Shown here piece by piece: positions 9,146-20,036 of a stretch of DNA of 64,000 nt. The stretch is from assembly GCA_015852425.1 (NCBI GenBank), contig JAAAIG010000018.1:1-64000 (forward strand), read 5' to 3'. Positions within the stretch are counted from its first letter, which is position 1. Each line of letters starts with the position of its first letter. The notes below the pieces were generated by a model that worked only from the letters and a program-made list of their open reading frames with translations, was not told the origin of the DNA and made no database searches. Source of the DNA: Gryganskiella cystojenkinii. Its lineage: Eukaryota > Mortierellomycota > Mortierellomycetes > Mortierellales > Mortierellaceae. The position numbers and the translations under genes were made by a program.

Positions 9146-12100
9146 TTACAGGTACAGGGACGATGCAAAGACAATGCCACGTTTGATACTTGTGCAGCCT
9201 GCCTTGAACTTGTCCTCGAGTTCAGTGTTGCCCATGATCCGAGATGCATTGCATAATTGCAGCATAAGCTCGTACATTGACCGCAACACCCGAACGATCT
9301 CTCCCTCAAAGGCCTCGGTCATCCCTAGAAGCGTCTCGAATGACGCGCCCTAAAAAATGCAACAACACATTCATGTTGACAACAAGAAAGGGAAAAAAAG
9401 GAATAGCATCAAACGGCACCCCACGTCAATCTCCAACACCAAAAAAAAAAGGCAAAAAGCAAAACAACCAGGCCAATCAAGAAACCATGCCACATGCTTT
9501 TGTGCATGGTGATGCCATAAACAGCCCTCTTAGACAGTCTTCGTTACCTTGGCCCAGGCAAACGCAACTTCCATCAGATCATGCTTGAACTTTTCCACGT
9601 ACTCCTTCTCATCCACATTCAACTTGCTCTCCTTCTCGACCCTCACAATACTCCGTGCCATCTCTTGCATCATCCTCAACGGTGCCGCAAGTTCCTCAGG
9701 TAAGATTGGGGGCATCATCGAGACCTTGGCCGAGAGGCAGAAACAACTCATTAACGCCACCATCTGCTCTACTGAGAGTGCGTTGAACGCATTACTGAAC
9801 AGCAGCTCTGTCAACAATAGCTCATCTCCACCCGTGTTCAGTTCACACGCGACTCTACCCTTTGCCTCGATGACGTCTGCATTCGTCGTAAATCCCAATC
9901 GACGTAGGACGCGTTTTCGATGCCTGAGTTCGTCCAACTGAGCGATAGCCTTGGCATCCGCGATCCGTCTCTTGAGATCCTTGATCTTTTGGCTCATTTT
10001 TGCCTTCTCGAGATACTGCCCGTAAACGACCCTTAGAATCTCTGGTGACGCTTGCGACAGTGCATGCTCCGTCATAGCTTGCTCTAGTACCTCTATCCGG
10101 CGTACAATCTGTTGGAACGACACATCCCTGATCCCCATATCCTCGATCGGATCCACAGCTGGCAGTCCATCCGGAAATTTTTTCTTGAGCTCCTGCAGAG
10201 ACCTGAACACGGACTGTCGAGACTCTGGTTGTCGAAGGTCCTTGGGTAGCATGATCCTGAGAGAGCCAATGCACTCAATACTCGAGAGAGGGACCGGGAT
10301 CATAGTGAAGTCTCCAACCTCACCTGGTGCAGCTGCCCTGGCATCTATGGCAAGCCCCTCAGCATCCTTGGTAAATGTTGAGCCCTTGGCGCAGTTGAGA
10401 AGGACATCTAGGACATACGTCGGTTCCAGATCACGAGTCGCCGCGGAGCCGAAACGAGACCTGACAATCTTACAGCTCAAGAGGACCCCCCATCCAAAAT
10501 CTTGATCGCCAATCTTAACCCAAACAGACCTTCCATGTTCCAGAAACGGTTTTGAGTACTTGATCTGGTGTGTGAAGGCGCGAAGCTCTTTTGACAACAA
10601 CGCCAACTGGACGCGGATATCGTGATATTTGGAGATATAGCCCTCGTTCTCGACGGCTATCCGGGCATACTCACCATTGAGCTGGGCGAGTTCCCTTTGC
10701 ATGACTGGGATGTTGATATTGTTTTGGAACTGGAAAAAACACCGCTCCAGCATATAGTCTGGACCCAGACCCTCGATGCGCATTAGGTTCAAGATCATCG
10801 AGTACGAGAGATGAAACGCCGAGTTGAGTGGATCTGTTGTGCCAAGGACCATCTCCTTGGCAATGGGAGGCTCCATCTTTTCGTCGAGCATCATGATCAC
10901 AATGCCTCGCTCGTCCAGACCACGTCGACCTGCACGCCCTGACATTTGGATATATTCGCCACCAGAGAGCCACCGCATGTTGTCTCCATCAAACTTCCGT
11001 ACACTCGTAAAGACTACCGTTTTGGCCGGCATGTTAACTCCAATCGAGAAAGTTTCCGTTGCAAACAAGACTTTGATCAATCCTTCCTGGAATAAGAGTT
11101 CGACGACTTCTTTGAGAATCGGTAACAGTCCCGCGTGATGGATCCCGACCCCGCGACGTAATAAGGGGCTGAGCCTTGCGATTTGTGGGAGGGCAAGATC
11201 CTCTTCCGAGAGTGAGCTGACCGCGTTCGTAAAGACTTCGTCAACCAATTTACTCTCGCTCTCGCTGTTGAACTTCATCTTTGTCGTCTCCAGTGCCAAC
11301 GCTTCACATTCGCGCTTGCTAAAACTGAAGACAATGACTGGATAGTAGTTCTTGACTTGAATCATCTTGATGATCTTGTAGATATCGGCTGGACCATCTA
11401 ATCGCATGATCCAGAAGGAGAGATTTAGTAAATAATGAGGAGGATCTCAGTCCAAGAGCTCGCTGTAAAGAAGACAATAGGAGTTAGTTACCGGTCGAAT
11501 TATCTTTGACGCCAGCGCCTTTCCCTTTGCCTCCTCCCCGGTCGGTTAAAATGTTATTGTTATTCTTCTTTTTAGACTTCTTTCCTTTGCCATCCTTCGA
11601 GTCATCAATAGTTCCAATAGCCTTTTGAAAGTTTTCCTCACGGAATTGACCCTTTTCATCAACGACCAGGTGAATACCCTCTGCGCCAGCTGGAAAAAGG
11701 TAGTGTTGAAGTGGTGTTGGTCGGAAGTTTGTGTAGACGATGTGGCAGGGTTGCTCCTTGATCTTGCAGATCCACTCGGCGAATTCCATAGCATTGGGGA
11801 TTGTTGCCGACAAGAAGACGTAGTGGCAAGAGGCCGGGAGTAAGATAATAGTCTCCTCCCAAACAACTCCTCGGGCTAATAGCAGATTTCAGACAATTCG
11901 AGTTAGTGTACGATTTTCCGTGATTATAAGTACTTGGGTTCCAAGAGGTCATTTTTTTGGGATTGCATACCAGTGTCGCGCATGTAGTGGATCTCGTCAA
12001 AGATGACCCAAGAGACCTCACGCATGATTTGCGAGCCATTGTAGAGCATCCCTCTCAAGATTTCGGTTGTCATAACAAGACAGGACGCACTCGGGTTGAT

Positions 12101-12975
12101 CACGACATCGCCTGTCATCAGCCCCACGTCGCCAAACTCGCTCAAGAGTTCTCGGTATTTTTGATTACTCAGCGCCTTAATCGGACTGGTATAAACGACT
12201 CGCTGCTTGTCCCTCAGGGCCGTTGCGATTGCAAACTCGGCCACGACGGTCTTTCCTGCAGAGGTGTGCGCCGACACGAGTACAGACTCACCACGTTCAA
12301 TAGAGTAAGTTGCCAGCTTCTGGAAAGGATCGAGGGTAAAAGGGTAAGACTTTGCTGGTGGATCCTGTGGTATATGCTGTGAAAGCGGCGTGTATTTCCA
12401 GTTTGGCGGGAGTGCAACTTGATGGCGAACCTATTTTTTTAACGAAAGTAAAAATGTCAGTCAACTTTGCAAGGCAGTGACATGTTACTTAAGAATGTGA
12501 TGCAGGATGTATTATGTCTGCGTCTACCCGTCTGTCTGCTTACCTGATGATTGAGGATAACGTTGGAGGCATCGACCGAATTCATCAATCCTGCAGAGGC
12601 TGCAACCTCGCGAGTCAGATCTTGCTCAAAGCTATCGGTGACTGTGGGCATCGGCGAGGTCAATCGCGGCCTTTTCTCGAGTTGAAAGCCCGGTAGTGAC
12701 GAGTCTCCGTCTTCTTGGTCGACGGCCATGTCCTGATCCATGTCCTGGGTATTTGAGGTTGTAATAGAGAGACTAGTAGGTGTCTGTGGATTGGACGAGG
12801 AAGAAGAACCCGTCTTACGAGCTGGCCCTTGCAGGGCATGGGTACGTTTTTTGCTTGGTGGCGACGGTCTTGATGGCGCGGATGTAGCAGATTTGTCGTT
12901 TCCTTCGTAGGTCGAAAAGTCGTCAGCATTGGTCTCGTCAAAGACGTCGAATGCTTCGGGGTCGTCAAAGAACAT
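9146..12975 (-). CDS. MTR4: Exosome/TRAMP RNA helicase Mtr4 (5 exons)
   Basis: Nuclear Ski2-like DExH 3'-5' RNA helicase that feeds structured RNA to the exosome. Exons 12975-12544, 12430-11971, 11875-11492, 11397-9548 and 9349-9146 give 1109 residues (yeast Mtr4 is 1073). An acidic/Ser-rich N-terminus holds a LFDVF-like start ([14 protein letters not shown]), the short motif that contacts exosome cofactors in this family. Motif I AHTSAGKT has its Lys at 204; DEIH is at 289-292; SATIPN is motif [13 protein letters not shown] at 576-585 is motif VI. The arch/KOW insertion follows (about 640-860), and the family-typical ending is [10 protein letters not shown] Lys/Asn/Gly-rich insert ([13 protein letters not shown]) sits between the two RecA domains. 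The start at 12975 was chosen because the yeast and animal proteins begin with the same FDVF motif. Confidence 0.95.
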
Positions 12976-13180
12976 GGGTCGATCCTGAAGGTAAGGGTGA
13001 CGGAAGGGGGAAATGGATGTAATGGGGGGGATGGAAAGGAGGAGAGAAAAAGTAAAGGAAAACGCACAACACAAAGGTCAACATAATCGCAGTCACCCTT
13101 TTCTTTTTTTCTTCCCTCTTTGCTCTTTCCTCAATCACCTCTCAAACAGGATCAGCATCACTCTCCAGGAGTACCCTTCA
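12976..13180. promoter_or_regulatory. Divergent promoter between MTR4 and the zinc-finger gene
   Basis: Only about 205 bp separate the two start codons, so the genes must share or overlap control sequences. A T/C-rich stretch (CCTTTTCTTTTTTTC, 13097-13111) precedes the plus-strand gene. No specific factor site is claimed. Confidence 0.4.
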
Positions 13181-14563
13181 ATGAGTCTGGACCAATGCAT
13201 AGCCTCCCTGCCCAGGGTAGAGAAGGGTGCCATTCGTGACAGTAATGTTGGACTGTGCATCCACTCAACTCGATCACGTCTCAACCTACACCCAAGGGCA
13301 CTACCCACCGAGTCTAACAACAATATCCTTTTCTACTTGTTCTGAAATAGTCTTTAGTCCGATCCCCACGCGACCAGAACCGTTTTCACTCAACCTCACC
13401 CAGGAATACTCTCGCTTCAGTCATTCTGCTTCAGATACAAAAGGGTCAGGATCAACAACAACAACAACAACAAGTACAACTGGATCATCGTCAAGGACAC
13501 CGTCACGATCAACGCCACCTCCTCAACAACCACAGCAGTCCTCTAGCGATGGTCGATTCAACTGTGGACCTTGTAAAAAATCTTTTGGTTCAGAGGCGAC
13601 TTTTCACAGCCATCAGATGAGTGCCAAACATATCGCCACTGTCAAGGATGCCGAAAAGAAGAACAAGGGCAAGGGTCAACAATCCAAATCCGGCGGATCA
13701 AATAACAACAAGAACAGTAATAACAAACAACAACGCGCTCAAGAAGAAGAAGAACAACAGGATTCACCCGAGGTCACAGAAGCCCTCACGTCCTTCCGAA
13801 AGGTTGAAAAGATTGTCAAAGAGAACCCAAACATGGCCGCGTCTGTCCTCTGGAAGATTGCTAAAGGTACTGTTATGATTCAATCTGCTCACCCGATGTT
13901 GTAAACAGGTCATATTCGGATCAAATATATTGAACCCTTCCTCTCTCTTTTATCCTCTCACTTCTCGTCACCTGTAGTTCTCTGGATACATCGGCAAAGC
14001 CAAGAAACAGCCCGAGTCCTCTCACTCTTGATCACTATCCTTCTCAATCTTCATTCCAACAGCGCCCCAACAGCCTCGCCTCCACAGGCAGGGGCACTTA
14101 CTCCAACCCAGATCAGCATGACCTTATATCTCTCACGGCTATCCATGGCCAGACTCGTCGTATACCATTCACCGTCACTTGCTGCACAATACTATCTGGA
14201 CGCGATTCAGGGTCGATGGCAAATCCCCCCTGAAGAGATTCAGCATATTTGTGAGGTAGGAAGCGGGATCAACATTCAATCTTTGTCCGCGCATCGTTTT
14301 GATATGCTGTCTAATGGTCTCTTTTTTTCTTTTTTTCTTTTGTCTTCTATTTGTCATAGATGATCAACACCTCATCTCAGGCACAGATTCTCGCCCACGC
14401 CAAAGCTTTCCTTTCCACGCATTCTAAAACTGAAAAACTGATGCAACCGCCCACACCAGCAGGATCAGAACTTCCTGCCAAGAAACCAGCAGACCCAAAT
14501 TTGAAGTTGTTGACCATTCTTCTCGAGGCGGCAAGCTTGATTGCTCAACCAGGATCAATGATC

Positions 14564-14595
<32 letters not shown>

Positions 14596-15175
14596 GGGCG
14601 AGGATCGAGTGCTTGCAGAGACAGCTTTAGGTCTCCTGGCTCTGGCACTCAATCTAGCAGAGGCAAGCGAGGATCGTCAAGGTGTCATAGATATTTTCAG
14701 GACAATAGCCGTCATTTACAAGTCTTCCTCTATAAAAGTGCCTTCCGGGGCTGCCTCAAGTCTGATCCGAGCTGGCGAGTTGGGTCTGGACCAAGCCGTC
14801 ATGGGAGCAGGAACAATCGTCGTGGACCAGGAGAGGCATCAACTTTGTGTCGTCTGGGACGTCTTCCAGGCTTTACTGCTGTCGATCGAAACAGGGGATT
14901 TTGTGCGGATACAACAATCGATTCGACTGCTGAGGCGTGTTCACGAGATCGTTGCGCCATCCTTTCAAGATGTGGAAGCGGTTATCGAGATTGCACAAGC
15001 GGTCCTTGCCCAGGACAATGATTTCCTACACTGCGACGCCGCATTCTCAATAGAACATCTGTTGCTCCTGGTAGGCGAAACAGAGAACCAGGACAAGGAA
15101 TTGTTGCTGTGTCGCTATAGTACTCCGACCCTTTCTACGATCATGTTAGAAAGGTTACAGCAGCTCATCAAATAG
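13181..15175 (+). CDS. JAZ/U1-type C2H2 zinc-finger protein with helical C-terminal region
   Basis: Proposed exons 13181-13241, 13351-13866, 13978-14255 and 14360-15175, 556 residues. One C-x2-C-x12-H-x5-H finger begins at residue 92 (FNCGPCKKSFGSEATF...HQMSAKH), the JAZ/U1 form that usually binds double-stranded RNA or RNP. It follows a Thr/Ser/Pro/Gln-rich linker and precedes a Lys/Asn/Gln-rich basic stretch. The C-terminal 330 residues look all-helical (TPR-like character), with a poly-Asn insert. Exon 1 is an inference: donor GTAATG at 13242, branch-like TCTAAC and acceptor AAATAG at 13350 keep the frame, whereas an unspliced alternative start lies at 13245. I do not recognise an orthologue with known function. 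Transcribed divergently from MTR4. Confidence 0.7.
14562..14595 (+). repeat. (AAC)n microsatellite encoding poly-Asn
   Basis: About eleven AAC/CAA units inside exon 4 of the zinc-finger gene encode a run of ten asparagines. In-frame trinucleotide repeat, so it can vary in length without frameshift. Confidence 0.9.
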
Positions 15176-15371
15176 ACACCATTGTAATATATGACCAACT
15201 ATTGTTGAATTGTAATGTTTTTGTTTGTTTTAATTGTGAGCGAAGAAAGGAACCAGAAGAATGCAAAAGATATGGTACATAGGTGGAGTTGAAGGTGCTA
15301 ATGGTGATGCATGCAAAAAGAATGAAAGTGCAAAGTAAAGAAAAAGAGGTATTATATGCTAATGTAGTCCT

Positions 15372-17575
15372 TTAACGACGACCACCACGGAATCCACCAC
15401 GTCCACCTCCACGACCACCACGGAATCCTCCGCCACCGCGTCCACCACCACCATAGCCACCACGGCCACCACCGTTACCGCCACGACGATCATCCTGACG
15501 CTGCTCAAGCTCGGGCAAGGTCTTGCAAACCTCCAACTTGATGTTATCGAGATCGACCCACTTGTTACCGGCCAGAGTGATCTGGTTCTTGTCATCGACA
15601 GCGAGCTTCTCCGAGACGACATCAAAGACAACACCGGTCATATCCTTGGTCATACGCATACCCTTGACCTCCTCATAACCCAACTTGGGGAAGTTACGGG
15701 TCAAGATGTTACGGACATAACCAGGGTGCTGGATCTCGTGGGACAAAGTGAAGACCATAGTCGTGAAACCCTCGGTCGCAGACATGAGCGAACGGGCCTG
15801 GACACCGGCACCGTATCCGGAAATCTGAGCCAAAGCGGCAGCAAGAGCCTCGGTCGCATCCCCGTTAAAGCTCTCGGCAATCATCGACTCGGCAATGGGA
15901 CGGAACATGGGGACAACGTTCTTGACGACCTTGGCAACAATATCAGCAGCATCCTGAGCGGTGGCGGCAATAATATCCTGAGGTTGAGGAGGACCGGCCT
16001 TGACCATCTCCATACCGGCGCGGCGTTGAATGTTCTGGATCATGTACTCCTCCTGGGCCTTGAAGAAGGTAACGCAAACACCCTTACGACCAGCACGACC
16101 GGTACGACCGGATCTGTGGACATAGGTCTCGACATCCTTGGGGGGTTGGCAGTTAATAACCAAATCGACCATGGGAATATCAATACCACGGGCCAAGACG
16201 TCCGTGCAAATAATGCACTTGACCTTGGCCTCACGGAAACCCTGAAGAGTGAGCTCACGCTGGGCCTGAGGGATATCTCCGTGAAGGACCTTGGCATCGG
16301 CTCTGAGCTTGTCAGTAAGAGCCAACTCATCAGCCTCAGCCTTGGTGTTGGCGAAAATAACAGTCAGACCACGGTTACCACCATAGACCGCCACGACATC
16401 TCCGATAACATCCTTGCGCGATTGCCAGGTTGAGGGGATAGCATAATGACGAATGTTCTCGTTGGTCTTGATACGCGAGTTACCGACGAGATCGACATTG
16501 ATGTACTTGGGGTCGAGGTACTTCTCAACAGTGCGCTTGATCCATTCAGGAGCAGTGGCGGAGAAGAGCAAAGTCTGGTGCTTGGGTGCGCTGGGTCCAC
16601 GGCTGGTCTTTTGGGTCTGGACGTGTTGAAGGACCTGTTCCATATCCTCAGCGAAACCGATATCCAACATCTGATCAGCCTCATCCAAACAGACAAAACG
16701 GATCGAATCCAGACGCAAGTTGCCACGGTTGATGTGATCCAAGCAACGACCAGGAGTTCCAATGACGACATCGACACCGGCACGGAGGGCTGAAGTCTGC
16801 TCGTGCATGGGAGTACCACCGTAGACGCAGATCGACTTCAGGTTGGGACCGATGCTGGTGAACTCGTTCGAGACCTGGATAGCCAAATCACGGGTGGGGG
16901 CTAAGAGACAGAGAAAAAACGGGAAGAAAACGTTGGTTAGCATCAGATGTTATTATTATTTTTGGTTCCTGAGCCCATTTTTAAGAAACACAAACAACAA
17001 ACAAAAAAAAACAAAAAAAATCAATCCAGCGCAAACTCACCAAGGACAAGAACACGGGGGGCACGGCCGCGCTCGGAAGAAGCGTTCTCCTTCAAGAGAA
17101 TCTCAACCATGGGCAAGGCAAAAGCCAAGGTCTTTCCGGTACCGGTTCTAGCACGTCCGAGGACATCGTTTCCGTTATAGATATAGTTGAAGGTCTCGGC
17201 CTGAATGGGGAAAAGAGCCTTGATACCACGGGTCGCCAAGGCGGCGACAGTGGGGGGAGAGATCTTGTAAGAGCTCAAACGCAAGTTCTCGGGGACCTCC
17301 TCCTCAGCCTCGGCACCGGCCTCGGGGGTCGTGTCGCGGGGGGTGGCGGCAGGAGTGACTTCCTCTTCGATGCGAGCCTTCTTGAAACCGGGCTTGACCT
17401 CGTCGTCAGAGTCGTCAGAGGAAGAAGACTTGCGAGACTTCTTTTCCTTCTTCTCCTTCTTTTCTTTCTTTTCCTTCTTTTCCTTCTTCTCCTTCTTTTC
17501 CTTCTTCTCCTTGACGTCCTTGACGACCTTGATGTCAGCGGTCTCGGCTGTTACTTTTGTCTCGAGGGAAGGCAT
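15372..17575 (-). CDS. DDX21: DDX21/Gu-type nucleolar DEAD-box RNA helicase with GUCT and RGG regions
   Basis: ATP-dependent RNA helicase of the nucleolar Gu family (rRNA processing in animals). Exons 17575-17041 and 16900-15372, 687 residues. A basic N-terminal Lys-Glu repeat (KEKKEKKEKK, about 22-48) and an acidic Ser/Asp stretch come first. The Q-motif region follows, then motif I ARTGTGKT (Lys 148), PTRDLA, GTPGR, DEAD in LDEADQML, SAT, and HRSGRTGRAG (motif VI). The linker and a GUCT domain lie at about 470-570 (MVFTLSHEIQHPGYVRN to GVVFDVV). The tail is about 45 residues of RGG/GGYGGGGRGG repeats. The GUCT-plus-RGG layout separates it from other DEAD-box proteins. The family is absent from budding yeast as far as I recall, which fits an early-diverging fungus. 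Confidence 0.92.
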
Positions 17576-17871
17576 GATATTGTGAGTGTTGGTGAGTGAG
17601 GGAATGGGTATTAAGGGTGAGAGATAGAGTGGAGAGTAATTATGGAGGACGGGGAGAGGAGGGGGGGAGGATTGATGGGATGGGCGGTATGGGTGTGTAA
17701 AAGGGTAAGGAACGAAAAATATTTCGAGGCACAGTCAAAGGCTCAAGGCACCAAAAAAAAAAAAAAAAAAATAAAATCAACAACCAAGCCACTGGCCACG
17801 AGAGTGTGACGGTATTAAATTCGTTAGGTATCGAAACCTATTTTAATCGAAATACGCCACCATTTTTGTAT

Positions 17872-18887
17872 TTACAGAGCCACGGGTCTAGTCTCGTCTT
17901 CGAACATATCCTCGAGAAGGGCATTATCCCCGGCTTGTTCACCTTCCCGAATCTTTTGTTCCGCCTCTTTCAAGATCAATTCATGCATAGCTTCAACCGA
18001 GTTCATGGCATCAATCATGACCCACTCCTTGGATTTCAGTTGCAAAAAGATTTCGCGGACCTTTTCTTGAAGTTCCCGCTTCTCATATCGTTCCTCGCCG
18101 AATCCACCACGGCGCTCGGCTTCTTCCGTGGGGAGATCCAAGAAAAAGGTCAAATCAGGTCGAACGAGCCCACGATCGGGATTTTTGCACCATTGAAGGT
18201 CCAGTCCCTAAGATGGTAGATAGAAACATACAAAGTAGTGATGAGAGTTCACATTCCTGGATCGTAGCAGAGTCGATTGTGTAGAATATCCTTGTGTGTG
18301 ATTTTTTGTACCTTGGCTGTTGAGAAAGCAACTCCTGAGTAGGCATATCTATCCACGACCAAGTGTGTTCCCTGCTCCAACTTGCGTTTCATCGCTTGCC
18401 TAGAAAGAATTAAGCGAGGATTGCATATAGAGATTAGTAGTGCAGGACTCGTTGTCGGTTGATCCCCTTGGTCGTTGTGACCTTTTCCTCAAGCGATAGC
18501 AGCGGCGTCGTTGCTTACATGGCCTCCCAACGGTTGGCAGAAAAGAGCAAGTGAATAGCCTTATCGTCGAGCTCCTTGGCGTTTGTGAGATATGCGTTGA
18601 TCATCTGACCGATGGTCGTTGTCCTCTCTAAATGTCGATAACGGGGAACAAAATGTCAAGGAAGCGAGTACCGAAGGCGATGAGGGCTGGTGAGAACAGA
18701 AACGATGGATCTGGTAGAGAACTCGTAGGTGAACGATTGTCTACGTTGAAAAGGGGTCTGTACCTGGGAACTTGCAGAGTTCTACGGCATGACCACGTTC
18801 CTTCAATGCATCGACGAGCATGGCGCATTGGGTCGACTTTCCCGCACGGTCACAGCCCTCGAGTAAGATGAAGCGTCCTCTGGTCAT
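17872..18887 (-). CDS. CDC8: Thymidylate (dTMP) kinase (4 exons)
   Basis: Phosphorylates dTMP to dTDP for DNA synthesis. Exons 18887-18764, 18627-18519, 18399-18312 and 18207-17872, 218 residues (family about 210-216). Visible motifs: P-loop GCDRAGKST (Lys 17), [18 protein letters not shown], the DR(Y) motif in [13 protein letters not shown], and the LTFFLDLP strand before the lid region. The C-terminal helix is acidic. The start at 18887 matches where other TMP kinases begin ([11 protein letters not shown]). The same frame stays open to an upstream ATG at 18965 and would add 26 basic residues (MKKQTNKMMNRRSLFPIIQQ...), which could be a mitochondrial leader. It is divergent from PYM across about 260 bp. 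Confidence 0.93.
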
Positions 18888-19148
18888 CCTGGTATGAATG
18901 AGTCGTTGTTGAATGATGGGGAATAATGAACGACGGTTCATCATTTTGTTTGTTTGCTTCTTCAAAAGAGGGAGAAAAGAGCGCGATTTCGTGACTGTCG
19001 GAGACGGTGAAGAAGGAAAAGGAGCTGCACAAAAGACACTTTTCTCCCATTCTTTTTTTTCAAGCTCTCCTTTCTTTTAATTCATTCATTCCTTTCACTC
19101 CACTCATTCATCCACAGAGCTCTTTCGAACCACAATAAGGACAAAACA
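18888..19148. promoter_or_regulatory. Divergent promoter between CDC8 and PYM
   Basis: About 260 bp separates the CDC8 start at 18887 from the PYM start at 19149. The PYM side has a CTTTC/CATTC-rich leader (19075-19110). The upstream in-frame ATG of CDC8 at 18965 lies inside this interval. No individual element is claimed. Confidence 0.4.
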
Positions 19149-19715
19149 ATGTCGACACCGCCCGCGAAAACAATTGCTGGCATCCAACAAAAGGAAGATG
19201 ACGTCCGCGTGATCCCCATGACCCGGAGACCCGACGGCACCTACCGCAAGGAACGCAAAATCAGACCAGGTTACACCCCTCCCGAGGACGTTGCCAAGTA
19301 CACAAACACGATCCTTAGTGCCAACCGCCCTGCTCCCGCTCCCGTGGCTTCCTCTACTACTCCCTCTACACCCAAGACCAAGACTCAACTCAAGAATGAG
19401 AAACGGAAAGCCAAGCGCAAGGAGGAGACCACTGGATCAGAGCCAGGCCAAGAGGAGAGCAACGGCATAGAGGCCTCATCCACAGACGCTACCGCCACCA
19501 CTGAAACCACTACAAGCCCTAAGGATGCTGACACTCCTGCTTCTACTACACCAGTCGATATGGAAAAGAAGCTGCGTGCCCTGAACAAGAAGCTTAGACA
19601 AGTCGAGCAACTGAAGGAAAAACAGGACAAAGGGGAGACGCTCTTGCCCGAGCAACAAGAAAAGGTCTCGAAACTAGACGAACTCTTGGCTCAAATAGCA
19701 GAACTGAGCATCTAA
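19149..19715 (+). CDS. PYM1: PYM, Mago-Y14 (exon junction complex) recycling factor
   Basis: Binds the Mago-Y14 core and strips exon junction complexes from mRNA in the cytoplasm, coupling this to translation. Single exon, 188 residues. The N-terminal Mago-binding domain is nearly diagnostic: GIQQKEDDVRVIPMTRRPDG followed by TYRKERKIRPGYTPPEDV (residues about 11-48). The middle is Thr/Ser/Pro-rich with a Lys-rich stretch (KNEKRKAKRKEE). The C-terminal 60 residues are a charged coiled coil (MEKKLRALNKKLRQVEQL...) matching the ribosome/40S-contact end of PYM. Presence of PYM implies a working exon junction complex, consistent with the intron density here; budding yeast lacks it. Confidence 0.93.
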   Translation: MSTPPAKTIAGIQQKEDDVRVIPMTRRPDGTYRKERKIRPGYTPPEDVAKYTNTILSANRPAPAPVASSTTPSTPKTKTQLKNEKRKAKRKEETTGSEPGQEESNGIEASSTDATATTETTTSPKDADTPASTTPVDMEKKLRALNKKLRQVEQLKEKQDKGETLLPEQQEKVSKLDELLAQIAELSI

Positions 19716-20036
19716 AATAAACAACTCGCATAAACTCCATCAAACACGCAACAAGTACCAAATAACAACCCAAGAAAACGGTCAAAGAAGCAATCTTGAA
19801 AATAATAATGGTCGTAAACGTTTTATCCGCCGGATCTAGTTCTAAGTGCGCCGGTATATTGTATGAAAAAAGGAGTGCAAATGACTTTTAGGGGCATGGG
19901 TAAAGGTCTATGGTAAGTGGTATGATATGAAAAAATGATGAATGCACTAATATTAGGAAGCGGAATAAATAAACAGAGGAAAAAAACATGCAAAAATACA
20001 AACGAAGAGGTAACGTATCGATGATCGACTGACGGC
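19716..20036. other. Short convergent intergenic stretch
   Basis: 3' flanks of PYM and MCP2/ADCK1, about 320 bp, A-rich with several AATAA-type motifs (for example AATAAATAA near 19964). No gene seen. Confidence 0.5.

Noticed and set aside
13245..13350. Start of the zinc-finger gene at ATG 13245 without an upstream exon
   Set aside because: It would overlap an intron-like segment with branch and acceptor signals; the spliced start at 13181 keeps frame. Still possible, noted in the feature.
15726..16433. 235-residue plus-strand frame antisense to DDX21
   Set aside because: Shadow of a conserved helicase exon; repetitive Gly/Leu/Asn composition, no recognisable motif.
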